DNA of 64,000 bases from Melitaea cinxia (Eukaryota > Arthropoda > Insecta > Lepidoptera > Nymphalidae). Made by a program: the position numbers and the translations under genes. Shown here one piece after another: positions 45,889 to 55,196 of this stretch (the first letter of the stretch is position 1; every line of letters starts with the position of its first letter). The notes beneath the pieces were generated by a model, which was given only the letters and a program-made list of their open reading frames with translations, was not told the DNA's origin and made no database searches. Location of the stretch: contig NC_059419.1 of assembly GCF_905220565.1 (NCBI RefSeq), positions 5,580,001 through 5,644,000 on the forward strand, written 5' to 3'.

Positions 45889-46440
45889 ATTCATATTCTT
45901 GTTCTAGGATTACTAGATACTATACATAATATCGGGATAACCAATATACAATAGTTAACATTTTATCATTCTTGGTTACAAGTGGCCTTCGTATCGTAGT
46001 CACTAACTTTTTTCGATTGAATTTAAAAGATTTTACCTAAAGAAGAAAATGTAATTTCCCTTTAATAAATCCTTTGTGAATAACAAAATCAACAACAGTT
46101 ATCTGGTCGGGATATCCTACTTTGTATATTAAAGCCGGCTGAACGGAAAGTTTCTGTAGCACGATATTAAATCTTTATTGACATTATTTCCTTCATCGTC
46201 GTTTTCTTTCAAATGCTAGGTATATAGAAATTGTGTTATTAAGTTACGTCGTCGCTACGCTTATTACCTTTTATTAGTGCTAGAGATAAAAATTAATCTA
46301 TTGTTTTTCTTTTATCTTTATTTTATCCTTACTAGCTTTACTAAAATCAAGCAGAATAGTATAGCCGATGATGATGTCACTATAAATTTAAGTTTAAGCA
46401 ATTATTAGTGATATTTTTCGCAGCAATTAATGCACTTGAA
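45889..46440. other. Unique spacer
   Basis: No gene recognised. Confidence 0.3.
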
Positions 46441-46678
46441 ATTAAGTCAATAAGTTTTGGTACTCGTGATGCTTAATCTAGGTCAAAGCAACGGTCTCGA
46501 TCATTACTGCCTTCCTTTGAATCGTTAACCCGCACACCCACTTACAAACAACTGTCCTCATTACAAACATTGGCCCAATCAATTCGTCATTATAATCGCA
46601 ACTTCGTGCGAATAAAAAGTGACACCCACACGCCGTCGCCAAACTTGGTGAGAAAAAAAAAACAAAACAAAAAACAAT

Positions 46679-46734
46679 GGCCGCCATAACGGCGCGTGCA
46701 TTGTCGATTGGCGGGAAACAAAATATATGTCAGT
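46679..46734 (+). promoter_or_regulatory. Candidate core promoter: YY1/PHO-like, E2F-like and initiator motifs
   Basis: Inside a CpG-rich patch (46600-46800) lie GGCCGCCAT (46679-46687, the YY1/PHO core reversed), TTGGCGGGAAA (46708-46718, a textbook E2F site) and TCAGT (46730-46734, the insect initiator). An ATG with A at -3 follows at 46750. The order and spacing fit a short-5'UTR housekeeping promoter. Motifs are seen directly; function is inference. Confidence 0.35.
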
Positions 46735-46749
46735 GCTGGCTGTTGGACA

Positions 46750-46804
46750 ATGTCATCTGCTTTATTGTCGCGTACTAGTCGCGTGTTACGGAATTTTTAT
46801 TGTT
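46750..46804 (+). CDS. Candidate first coding exon with mitochondrial-presequence-like N-terminus
   Basis: ATG at 46750 opens MSSALLSRTSRVLRNFYC and is followed at 46805 by a splice-donor-like GTAAGC, leaving phase 1. The peptide is rich in Arg, Ser and Leu, lacks acidic residues and would form a basic amphipathic helix, as in mitochondrial import signals. It lies 18 bases after the initiator-like TCAGT of the promoter candidate. No second exon was proven. A tract TTTTTTTGTTTCAG ending at 61596 is a possible acceptor, but what follows is not recognised. The gene cannot be named. An opposing minus-strand frame from 46687 competes for the same patch. Confidence 0.3.
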
Positions 46805-46994
46805 GTAAGCTAGTTTTAATTGTGATGTGCATTTTGATGTCGAGTCCCGATTTTTTTGGCGTTTTTTTAGTTTTACCGTTGTTTTTACTAATTATATCTT
46901 GGTTCTCACAATTCTCAAATAGTTTTAAAACTAATCTTTGTTATACAAATTAACGTTAATATTTGGAGGATTTTCTAACGAGTTTTGCGGTGTG

Positions 46995-47045
46995 CTACGA
47001 TCCTTTCACACAATGTTGTCTACATTGTATGAAGTAGGATCGTAG
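46995..47045. other. 51-nt near-perfect hairpin
   Basis: CTACGATCCT (46995-47004) pairs with AGGATCGTAG (47036-47045). Inside, TTCA.ACAATGT pairs with ACATTGTATGAA around a 5-base loop (47017-47021), giving about 21 base pairs with one mismatch and a two-base bulge. It is shorter than a usual animal pre-miRNA. A small foldback element or a structured RNA are alternatives. Confidence 0.6.
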
Positions 47046-47295
47046 TAAACTGTACAAGTCATATTATGTTAACATAAATGGGATGATATTTGAAATGCGT
47101 ATCGCATCGCAAACTGTCACGCCATTACTAGACTGATAGAACAGGGCTTAAAGCGAACTTGTATGTATAATATATTGAAGATATTCTATACACTTACGAC
47201 GAGAAAACCTGCCCTTGAAATTTTTGAATACAAAAGCATTATTTTTTTTAAAAAACATTTAGCTTTTTGAGATTAAAAGAATATTTGATACATAA
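47046..47295. other. Unique spacer
   Basis: Nothing recognised. Confidence 0.3.
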
Positions 47296-47534
47296 ACTGA
47301 GGTAGGGCACAGCAGGAATTCCCTGCTCAAAATATGGAGCAGCCCGACTGGGGTAGTACCTCGACCTTACAGAAGATCACAACTAAATAATACTGTTTTC
47401 AAACAGTATTGTGTTCCTGTTGGTGAGAAAGGTGACCAGAGCTCCTGGGGGGATTGGGGATTGGGTCGGCAACGCGCTTGCGATGCTTCTGGTGTTGCAG
47501 GCGTCTATAAGCTACGGTAATCGCTTACCATCAG
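47296..47534 (+). mobile_element. Repeat C, 5' part of a split copy
   Basis: ACTGAGGTAGGGCACAGCAG start through GGTAATCGCTTACCATCAG, where it is interrupted. The rest resumes at 48612. Confidence 0.75.
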
Positions 47535-47953
47535 CAGGCCTAGCATGCACGCCACGACAAAATTTTGTCGACCCCTTTTCTCGTATTATCTCTCTATGTC
47601 TACAGTAGCTAACATGCGTGCACGCGATACTCTTCTCGTTACGTCAAGAAGAGATAATCATTAAATTTTAGTGATCTGTGATATTTATCTCTACGGAAGC
47701 TAACATGACATCGTAATTTTGTCGAATTTTGTCGTTTTAGGAAGAGAAACTTCTCGTCTTCAATATTATCGACGAGAAAGACGATAAATAAAAAATAAAT
47801 AAAACCGGGTGCCTATTTTTTGTATACCATGGCGTTTCCCTATTATAATTATATAATTTCGGTATACGAAGAGCGGGAAATGCGAAAAGTCGAGTGAAGT
47901 GTGCCATATAATGACACAAAAAACGTATTTGCGCCCTGTTGCTTCTTATTCTA

Positions 47954-48353
47954 AATAATAATAATAATAATAATACTTTATTTTAGACCAAAGTATAAGT
48001 CCATATTGGGTTAGTACAACAAGACAAGACAACATTCAGAATAAAGAACAAAACAAAATTATATTAAAAAAATCAATAACTAAAAATAAAATTAAATAGA
48101 ATAAAAGTAAAATCAATAATCAAAAAAAAAAATTCAAAAATTCAAAAAATTTTAAAAATTAAAAAAAAAAAAAAACAAACAAACAATGCGTGATAGAATT
48201 ACAATTATCTAATGTGCGACAAGATATAAAGCACAACACGAGCATATTGTTTTACATATATAATTAAATTCATTTACTTACGCCGTTTTATTTTCCATAT
48301 TAGAGTTTTTTAAATTAGATATACACTTTTTATCTTAGCCAAAAGGCCGAGAA
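47954..48353 (-). mobile_element. Chimeric retrocopy: U2 snRNA 5' part joined to a LINE 3' end
   Basis: Read on the minus strand, TTCTCGGCCTTTTGGCTAAG, continuing AT, matches U2 snRNA from about its seventh base without mismatch over 22 bases. AAAAAGTGTATATCT then resembles the next U2 bases (CAAGTGTAGTATCT). After that comes AT-rich LINE-type 3' sequence, CTAAAATAAAGTATT and an (ATT)n tail at 47975-47954. This is how LINE template-switch chimeras look. It lies inside the DNA-transposon-like element. No clean target duplication was found. Confidence 0.6.
48317..48353 (-). pseudogene. U2 snRNA 5' fragment
   Basis: A 22-base perfect match at 48353-48332 to the U2 5' region that includes the GGCCTTTTGGC stem-loop I, then a diverged continuation to about 48317. 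The branch-site-pairing region, Sm site and 3' stem-loops are missing, so it is not a functional snRNA gene. Confidence 0.7.
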
Positions 48354-48611
48354 CATTTTTAAATAAAACATGTGTCACTCCTTTGAAATTGGTCAATAAC
48401 CTTGTAAATTCAACTTTACGACATAAGAAATAAGAATGATATTCAGTTGTGATTATGGTTGATAATGTTTCTCTACTCGACAAGGCGAAGTCTTCGGAAG
48501 AGAATTTTGTCTCTCGTAGTGCGCATGTTAGGGTAATCGAGAAAATACTCGATGTAGACATTATCTTTCTCTCTCGTCAAGAGATATCTCGTTGTATGCA
48601 TGCTAGGCCGG

Positions 48612-48660
48612 CAGGTGAGCCGTACGCTTGTTTGCCGAACTAGTGATATATAAAAAAAAA
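48612..48660 (+). mobile_element. Repeat C, 3' part of the split copy
   Basis: CAGGTGAGCCGTACGCTTGT, TTGCCGAACTAGTG and an A-run complete the copy begun at 47296. Confidence 0.75.
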
Positions 48661-48719
48661 ACATATTTTATATGCTTCAGTGTCTATATTTAGCAATAAG
48701 GTATAACCTTTTAAATAAC

Positions 48720-48990
48720 TTTTTGAAGTAAAACTTCTTTAGGCACGCTTGACTTGGGCAGTAAGCTAGTGATTGCGTGGAGAGCGTTACAAAAATTATG
48801 ATCAGGAGTTGAGAGTGAGATAAGATGAGTTAGTGAAGATAGAAAGAGAGAGTTATGTTACGTATACTTAAGAGAAAAAGTTGCGAGCACACATTTTCTC
48901 TCTTTCTCTTAATTTGAATATATACATACATATAAATTAAGCTAAGGAGTTTTACTTCAGTCGTGTGGTCTAAAGCACACTCGTTTTTTT
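48720..48990 (+). mobile_element. Family D element, full copy
   Basis: GAAGTAAAACTTCTTTAGGC (48725) at the left is mirrored by AAGGAGTTTTACTTC (48944) at the right. Outside the right arm comes TCGTGTGGTCTAAAGCACAC. Internally, AGAAAGAGAGAG and CTCTCTTTCTC form a second inverted repeat. No ORF. Sisters are at 57481 (+) and 41412-41870 (-). Confidence 0.6.
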
Positions 48991-49559
48991 TATTCATATA
49001 AATATTTCAATGTTCTATTTTGAGGTATAAACTTCAGACGCTTATACTATTACGCTTATTGAGTTCAATCATATTCAACAATCTTGTAGTTTACATTTGA
49101 AATGCAATACGCTATGAATCTGCGTTGCATATTTTGCCCTCATTTCTGTTATACAGATGTATCTTGGGATCTTGTTACACATTCGTAGCCTCTATTATAA
49201 TAATATCTCTGAATATGTTGAATTTATTGATTATTTGTTATATGTGACTTTATTCCTTTAAGTGGTCGTGCTATGTAATATAACTTTATAAGCTTATCTT
49301 GTATGGAGATTTTTTAAAGCAAAAATCTCAAAACTAAATCTTTTTGAATTTACCGGTGCTTGTCGGGGTTTTCTGTGTTTTACTGAGAATTTATTGTGAA
49401 AAAGTCGGGAATATAGAGCACCAAAGAGGTATAATATCATGCAACCAGATACTGTATTGATTTGAATAATCAAACCCTGCATCAGCACTTTGATGAAGAT
49501 CATGACATGATCAAATGCATAGTTTTAGATTCTATAAAGGACATACAGACAAACATTCA
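48991..49559. other. Unique spacer
   Basis: No gene recognised. 49528-49555 is a 28-base perfect repeat of 34435-34462. Confidence 0.35.
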
Positions 49560-50120
49560 ATTATATATATAAAGGTACAAAAGCTCGGTAGAATTGCAGT
49601 AGCCGACAGACGTTATTCTGCCGGAAAACAACTACCAAATTTGATAGCTTACATACCGATAGCACCTCCTAGTCCTATTGAAATAAAAACTACCCTATCT
49701 CCCAAGTTAGACCAAATTACAGATGCTTACAAAATTTGATAAAAATTGGTTCTGTAGTTTCGGAGTAACATACATTTAAAATTTTCATTGTTAACGCCCA
49801 CCCCTAACAATCCTTGTTGGGGATGAGTTATCCTAAAATACGCTTATTGATCATTTTTACATCACATATAGGAGATTCCTACCCAATTTGGAGTCGATAG
49901 GAGCTATAGTATAAAAACGGGAATTTCCCATTGGTAACGCCCCCGCAACCCCTCTTATGGGTGGAATTTCTTAAAATCCGTTCTTAACTGACCTCTACTT
50001 GGCAAAAGGAACATTCCTGCCAAATTTCACGTCTCTAAGCCTTATAGTTCCAGAGATATCGAGATGAGTCAATATATAGGTGGAAATAGGTATATATATA
50101 TATATTTTATCGCCAGTATT
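49560..50120 (-). repeat. Tandemly repeated Helitron-like sequence, minus strand
   Basis: On the minus strand it starts with TA-repeats then TTGACTCATCTCGATATCTC, GTGAAATTTGGCAGGAATGT and CCATAAGAGGGGTTGCGG. Two units of about 140 bases are visible, with landmarks ATTGGTAACGCCCCC (49933) and ATTGTTAACGCCCAC (49789). The order resembles the array at 29224, so it is a distant relative. Confidence 0.5.
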
Positions 50121-50447
50121 TATATAGATGTAAAAAGGTTATATGTTACCCTTTTGGCTCGATATATGTTTTTAACTAGTTAAAAATACTTAGCGTACTT
50201 AGCCTAAGATTACTCCTTCGTCACTAAAAATAACAGTATGATATTTCCTATCCTTGCTTATAAAAATAATTTCAAAGCCTTTTAAAGCCATGAGAATATC
50301 GCGTACGAGCAAAATATACTCTCTTTATTCGTTACATTTCACATACCCAGTAGGATATTTTGTTCAAGCGGGTCCATATAATACGTACTCTTATAAATAA
50401 AAATCATAGATTACGTAACTACGTATATACATACATATATCATCAGC
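50121..50447. other. Unique spacer
   Basis: Nothing recognised. Confidence 0.3.
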
Positions 50448-50500
50448 GGGGATCGAACTTCTGAAAACTGCCGAAATATCTCGACACATCTAGAACCACA
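50448..50500 (-). repeat. tRNA-like SINE head, decayed
   Basis: B-box-like AAGTTCGATCCCCGC on the minus strand near 50450, with a diverged A-box side to 50500. Confidence 0.4.
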
Positions 50501-50504
50501 GGGA

Positions 50505-50653
50505 GGGTAAGGGGTTCGGGTCTACAACGCGCTTGCAATGCTCTTGGTGTTGTAGGTTGCTATGTTGCAGGCGTCAATAGGCTACGATATTCACTTACCA
50601 CCAGGCACACGAACGCTTGTTTGTTACCTACACAGTATTAAAAAAAAAAAAAA
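50505..50653 (+). repeat. Repeat C 3' part
   Basis: GGGTCTACAACGCGCTTGCA, GCAGGCGTCAATAGGCTACG, ACTTACCACCAGGCACACGA and an A-run. Confidence 0.6.
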
Positions 50654-52692
50654 CGAGTTGCTGTGAACACAGCGTCAATCCTTCATCGTCTTAAGCTTCA
50701 TTAAAAAGTAGTTAAGATAAAATCGATGATTCAATACAAACCGTACGACATTGAGTGTCCTTAAGCGTACGTGTAAAGTCCGTACTGAAGCCGTTATACA
50801 CAAAACTTACTTCCGAGAAGAAGTAACGGTACATCGGTACGAATGCTAAGTGAGCTGTCCGCACCGACTGCGATTTATTTGAGATTAACTTTAAAACTTG
50901 GTAACAATGGCACCGTTTTACCATTTTCGGATTTTGAGTACTAAGTTAATTTACATGCCAGTGCTCTGTGTCTCTCCTATTTTTTTTTTATTCTTGAAAA
51001 TACGGTACAGTAACGGGTAAAACAGATTTTCCGTTTCTTCTATTACAGGTTTTTTTTTGTGTAAAGTTAATGATATTTGGTAAATAGTTTTACGCTGAAT
51101 CTATCGCGGTAAGTACAATACAATTAAAAGATCGCTTGTTGATAATTTTCATTAGAATAATTATTAATTGTATGCTTTAATATTTAATTTAATAAATATA
51201 TAAGTATAATTTATAAAGACGCTTCGTACGAGATGTAACTTCGTAAGAGATAATAAATTTCTGGATCACAATGGACATGCGCAGGAGTTGCACAACAGTA
51301 CGATTCGCAAGGGTCAACGTACCGGACGTATAAAATGCCACATCGATGTGAGTGCAAATACTTTTGTTTATTTTGGCATCGACCCGGGCTCCGTACGAAG
51401 CCCTGTCGCCAAAATTCCTGGTCGCCATGATGTAAACTGACCAGTCGAATTATTCTTGTGATTAAATCATTGACTAATTGTCTTTAGTCATAAATAAATC
51501 TATTATATTTGATAGAATTTTTTTATTAACATTACAAGTATTAATTTATGATTAATTCTGTTGTACTAATACCCATTGAACAGAGTATATAAATGAATTT
51601 ATTTCCTACATAATTTATTGATTAAATGGAGCCACAAAGTTATCTTTAAAAAAATGTACATATGCTTTTTTCATTCAACCTGTTACCCAAATAAAGGGTA
51701 ACGTACCACATGAAACATTTTAGTTTCCCCCCAAAAGTTCACTTCACGGCCGTTCGTTAACACAACATATCTAAATTTGTCGGACAAAGGTCAAGATACG
51801 GAAAACTAACGCATGCGGACACGCAACGTAACCTGACTAAGGTATACAGCGGACTGGTCAACTTAACTATTAAATTTACCTAAAAATTAAGTTAACTATT
51901 ATTATATTAAGTTAACTATACGATTAAATTTTGTTTTAAAAATTAGATGAGTAATGTCTTATGTTATTTTTCCGAATGTATTTATTATTTATTTATTGAA
52001 CATAATTATAATGTTCGTACATACATACATAAGTTTACAAAAACTTTACCGTGCATCATTTGTAAAATAATAATTTATTAAAAATATACCTTTGTTACTA
52101 TTGTATGAACCATCATAATATGTTTGAATAGTAATTCTTTCCTATTTTATTTTGAAAACATGATTGATTTGTTTAATTTGATCAATGATAAAATGAAGAC
52201 ACGATAAAATAGGTAAACATCCATTGTTGTTTACTTCAAAATACTGATATGTAGTACGTTTAATTCTTAAAATATTTTTCATGATTTTACTTTTTTGTGG
52301 GTGTGTGGAAAACTCAAAATACCTATAATTTATGGAACTATACATCTACTACATATAGATTTATGTTATAAACTTTCATATTTATAAGTATTTGTAATGC
52401 CCAAGTCACACTAAATCGTAATCATATCAATATTATTATAAGAAGAATCTATAAATTGTATTATTAATAGAAATAAAACGCAATGTGTGACACAAACCTT
52501 ATACTTAATAATGGTGACTCATTACAAATAGCTCTACGAAAGGGAAATTCTATACCGTTTCTATTAACATGTAGTATGTGTTCTGTCATTGTGTTCGTTT
52601 TTCTGTTGTTAAAATAATAACTATGAATTTTGACTATTCATTTACCGACTTTCGACATGATTACGAAGTTATAGTGGTCTTAATAGGGCACT
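50654..52692. other. Unique stretch with two CpG-richer patches
   Basis: On the minus strand an ATG at 51428 opens MATRNFGDRASYGARVDA in a CpG-rich patch, with a weak donor-like GTATTT after Lys22. A + strand TATAAAA lies at 51329. No family was recognised. A minus frame at 50712-50924 is likewise unassigned. The rest is AT-rich and empty. Confidence 0.25.
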
Positions 52693-52983
52693 CTTCAGCC
52701 TGTAATATCCCACTACTGGGCATAGGCCTTTTTCCCCAAGGATCGGAGCTTAATCCACCACGCTGCTCCAATGCGGGTTGGCGAATATGTTCCCTACTAT
52801 GAGTAACGATCGCTATCAGGTGTACATGATAACAACCGGGACCGACGGCTTAACGTGCTCTCCGAGACACGGTGGGGAGACTCACAAGAACTGCACAAAC
52901 ACCCAGACCACGGCAAACACCTGTATGGCCAATACAAATGTTTGTCATGTGCGGGGATCGAACCCGCAACCGCCAGTGCAACA

Positions 52984-52991
52984 GGTACAAT
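52984..52991. repeat. hAT target-site duplication, left
   Basis: GGTACAAT, identical to 55116-55123. Eight bases is the hAT signature length. Confidence 0.9.
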
Positions 52992-53027
52992 TAGTGTTGC
53001 CCAAATGCAAGAACAAGACGAGACTTA

Positions 53028-53143
53028 GCCAGTCTTGGTCTTGGTCTTGCGCCAATACACCTGGTCTTGGTCTTGGTCTTGGTCTTGCGCTCCCAGTCTT
53101 GGTCTTGGTCTTGGTCTTGCAGCAAGAGTCTTGCAAGTCTTGC
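53028..53143. repeat. Left subterminal GTCTTG array of the hAT element
   Basis: About 13 GTCTTG hexamers, mostly as GTCTTGGTCTTG runs in three blocks of 3, 4 and 4 separated by GCGCCAATACACC and GCGCTCCCA, plus two isolated copies. This is probably a transposase-binding region. Confidence 0.85.
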
Positions 53144-53569
53144 AATTACCTATTAGTCTATTACTATTTATTAAAGTTTACTTTAAATCTTAGAAAAACG
53201 TATTAGAATTGGAACATTGTGAGCTTGAATTAACATAGCCATAGTAAAGATCAAGCAGATTAATAAATAACTGAAGATTTGATAAGAAATTCGAAAAATC
53301 AACTGACCTATATGTCGTTTTCCATGGAAGTAACTGTTTCTTAATAAACATTTATGATTTATAAGCTTAAATTTGCTAAAACATGTAAAAAAACAAATTA
53401 ATTACAATAACTTGACTGTATTTTAAAGAACAATACTTATCTGTCTAGAAAGAGATTGAACCCTCAACTTATAAGAAATTTAATAAAAGAGCTTTACGAT
53501 TTATCATTTATTTGAATAAAAAATAAAATACAACACAAATCAACAGCTTTATCATTAGGTTATGATACT

Positions 53570-54568
53570 TTATATCAATTTTTTTGACCAAGAATTAATA
53601 CAAAGTAACCATCTGGCTGACTCATCACTTAACCTATTTCTATGCTTTCTAATTACTAATGATGCTTTAGAAAATAACCTCTCAGCAGGTACTGAAGTTG
53701 CAGGTATTGAGAGAAAATCACGGGCCATTTTCGATAAAATCGGATACTCTGTCTCATGCGTCCTCCACCAATCTAAAATGTCTTCCGAGCTGGCAGTTCT
53801 TGGTTTTCTCAGGTACTCCTCCAACTCGTCTATCACTAAGCCTTGAAGACAAGATCCAGATGACGTCGAGGGACATTCATAGAGTTTATCAAAGTCTATT
53901 ACGTCTTCATCTTCATCACATACTTTATTTTCTTTTTCTGGTAATTCCAGAGATTTGTTCAGTAAGTGTAGACTTTTATATTCTTCATAAAGTTCATTGA
54001 ACTTGCGCAGACTTTCTGTTTTAAGTTGCTTCCCCCACATTGTCAGGTCAAAACTCTGAGCCTTATGCCTTGGGTCTAAAATTAAAGAAGTACAATAAAT
54101 CCAGTTGCTCTTCTTGTAATGTTTAAGCATTTTGTCTCGAGCTGCTTGGAAAGCTAGAATGAGCCTTTCATCCACTTCAGATCGATTAGGTTTCTCATCT
54201 AACTGTTTTACCATGGATTCAATTTTATCTAGCAAGAGATTGAATGATACAATGACTAGCGGTAATGTAACATATTTGTCTCCACCAAGTTTTGTACTTA
54301 AAAGTTTAAAGTTTATTAGAAATTTATGTAATTTTTCGAGTACCTGCCATTCATTAGCTGTGATTTGAAAATCATTTAATTCGGTGACAGAACTGCACAA
54401 TATGTCAATGCCCGCTCTCACTTTTAAACCAAATCCAATCATATCATGTGTGGAATTCCATCTCGTTGGACAGTCAAGAATGGCATTTAGATTTGATGGC
54501 ACGCCAGCTGCTTCACAAGCAGACTGAAACTTCTTCTTCACTATCTCACTTCTTTTTATTTTAGTCAA
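53570..54568 (-). pseudogene. hAT transposase, C-terminal part, N-terminus lost
   Basis: This is the 332-codon remainder of a hAT-superfamily transposase, the enzyme that cuts and pastes the element. Visible: TRWNSTHDMI (about 35-44), the conserved Arg-Trp block preceding the all-helical insertion domain; DPRHKAQSF (165-173), a conserved segment near the end of that domain; an acidic linker at 205-235; and the C-terminal dimerisation domain at about 247-328 with LDWWRTHETEYPILSKMARD (265-284) and the IPATSVPAERLFSKAS block (288-303). The BED zinc finger and the first catalytic Asp region should lie upstream. A TGA directly precedes the first codon shown (TTG at 54568), and only about 550 bp remain to the element's end. 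A complete hAT transposase is usually about 600-700 residues, so roughly half is missing. The retained half is otherwise undamaged. Confidence 0.85.
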
Positions 54569-54946
54569 TCAAATAGTGTCAAATGTTATGATTTCGGCGT
54601 GGCGGCAACGATTGTTTTAGATTTCAAAAGAAGCCGCCGGCGCGTGTATCATAACCATGTACTTCCGAAAAGCGGCAAATTTCTTTGAGAAGTAAGTACA
54701 AAACCTTTGATGCCGCATTATCAAAGTGCCGATGGTTAAAACATAACTATGCATGCACTCAGTTTGATTTTAATAGATATTTTTTTATTCGCTATGTTTA
54801 TGGTATTAGTCGTAATGCGCATAGGTCCAGTTTTTCATATTCTTTGATACAGTTTTTTGCGTCTCATAGAATTCCTAAGCGTACCTACCTATACACCGAA
54901 CTGTTACACCTAACTACTTAGTGAAATAGCGCTAAGTCCTAGCTGC

Positions 54947-55099
54947 AAGACGCAAGAGTCTTGCAGGCTATGTCTTGTTCTTGCTCAAGTCTTGCACGGT
55001 CAGTCTTGGTCTTGGTCTTGCTAAAAATACGCGGTCTTGTTCTTGGTCTTGGTCTTGCAAAAACGCAAGAACAAGACCAAGACTGCAAGACCAAGACTG
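54947..55099. repeat. Right subterminal GTCTTG/CAAGAC array of the hAT element
   Basis: About nine GTCTTG and five CAAGAC hexamers. At 55032-55099 the two orientations face each other around a GCAAAAACGC centre, so this end can fold into a long hairpin, which the left end cannot. Confidence 0.85.
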
Positions 55100-55115
55100 A
55101 ATTTGGGCAACACTA

Positions 55116-55123
55116 GGTACAAT
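55116..55123. repeat. hAT target-site duplication, right
   Basis: GGTACAAT, matching 52984-52991. Confidence 0.9.
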
Positions 55124-55196
55124 CCATGGCTGTGACCGTTGCGCCAACGCGGCGTAATAGGGTAACTAGAAATATACATATTTATATTATTTATTA

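Larger units (their letters stand above)
47535..48611. mobile_element. 1.08-kb DNA-transposon-like element with subterminal motif repeats
   Basis: Its limits come from the interrupted repeat C. GGCCTAGCATGC at 47537-47548 mirrors GCATGCTAGGCC at 48598-48609. The same core recurs just inside, in mirror orientation: CTAACATGC (47609), CTAACATG (47700) on the left and GCATGTTAG (48523) on the right. This is the layout of transposase-binding subterminal repeats. CAG at 47532-47534 and 48612-48614 would be a 3-bp target duplication, though the exact edge is ambiguous by one or two bases. There is no transposase, so it is non-autonomous. The superfamily is not assigned. Confidence 0.6.
52992..55115 (-). 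mobile_element. hAT DNA transposon, 2,124 bp
   Basis: The ends TAGTGTTGCCCAAAT (52992-53006) and ATTTGGGCAACACTA (55101-55115) are a perfect 15-bp inverted repeat, bracketed by the 8-bp duplication GGTACAAT. Arrays of GTCTTG/CAAGAC hexamers occupy both subterminal regions (53028-53143 and 54947-55099). A transposase C-terminal ORF lies on the minus strand between them. The sister SINE at 43.2 kb shows the empty site. The element is short for an autonomous hAT and its transposase lacks the N-terminal half, so it is an internally deleted copy. Confidence 0.9.
52693..55154 (-). mobile_element. SINE family B, split by the hAT element
   Basis: The tail and body lie at 52693-52991 (CTTCAGCCTGTAATATCCCA, GATCGCTATCAGGTGTACAT, GATCGAACCCGCAACCGC). 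The tRNA-like head resumes at 55124-55154 (ATCCATGGCTGTGACCG, GCGCCAACGCGGCG). It is closely similar to the whole copy at 42873-43210. Confidence 0.8.

Noticed and set aside
47411..47608. 65-codon + frame
   Set aside because: It crosses from repeat C into the inserted element; a junction artefact.
52778..53206. 142-codon + frame running from SINE B into the GTCTTG array
   Set aside because: It crosses the hAT insertion junction, and its Leu/Gly/Val repeats come from the hexamer array, so it is not a gene.
53562..54368. Plus-strand frames opposite the hAT transposase
   Set aside because: Antisense shadows of the transposase frame, which alone shows family motifs.
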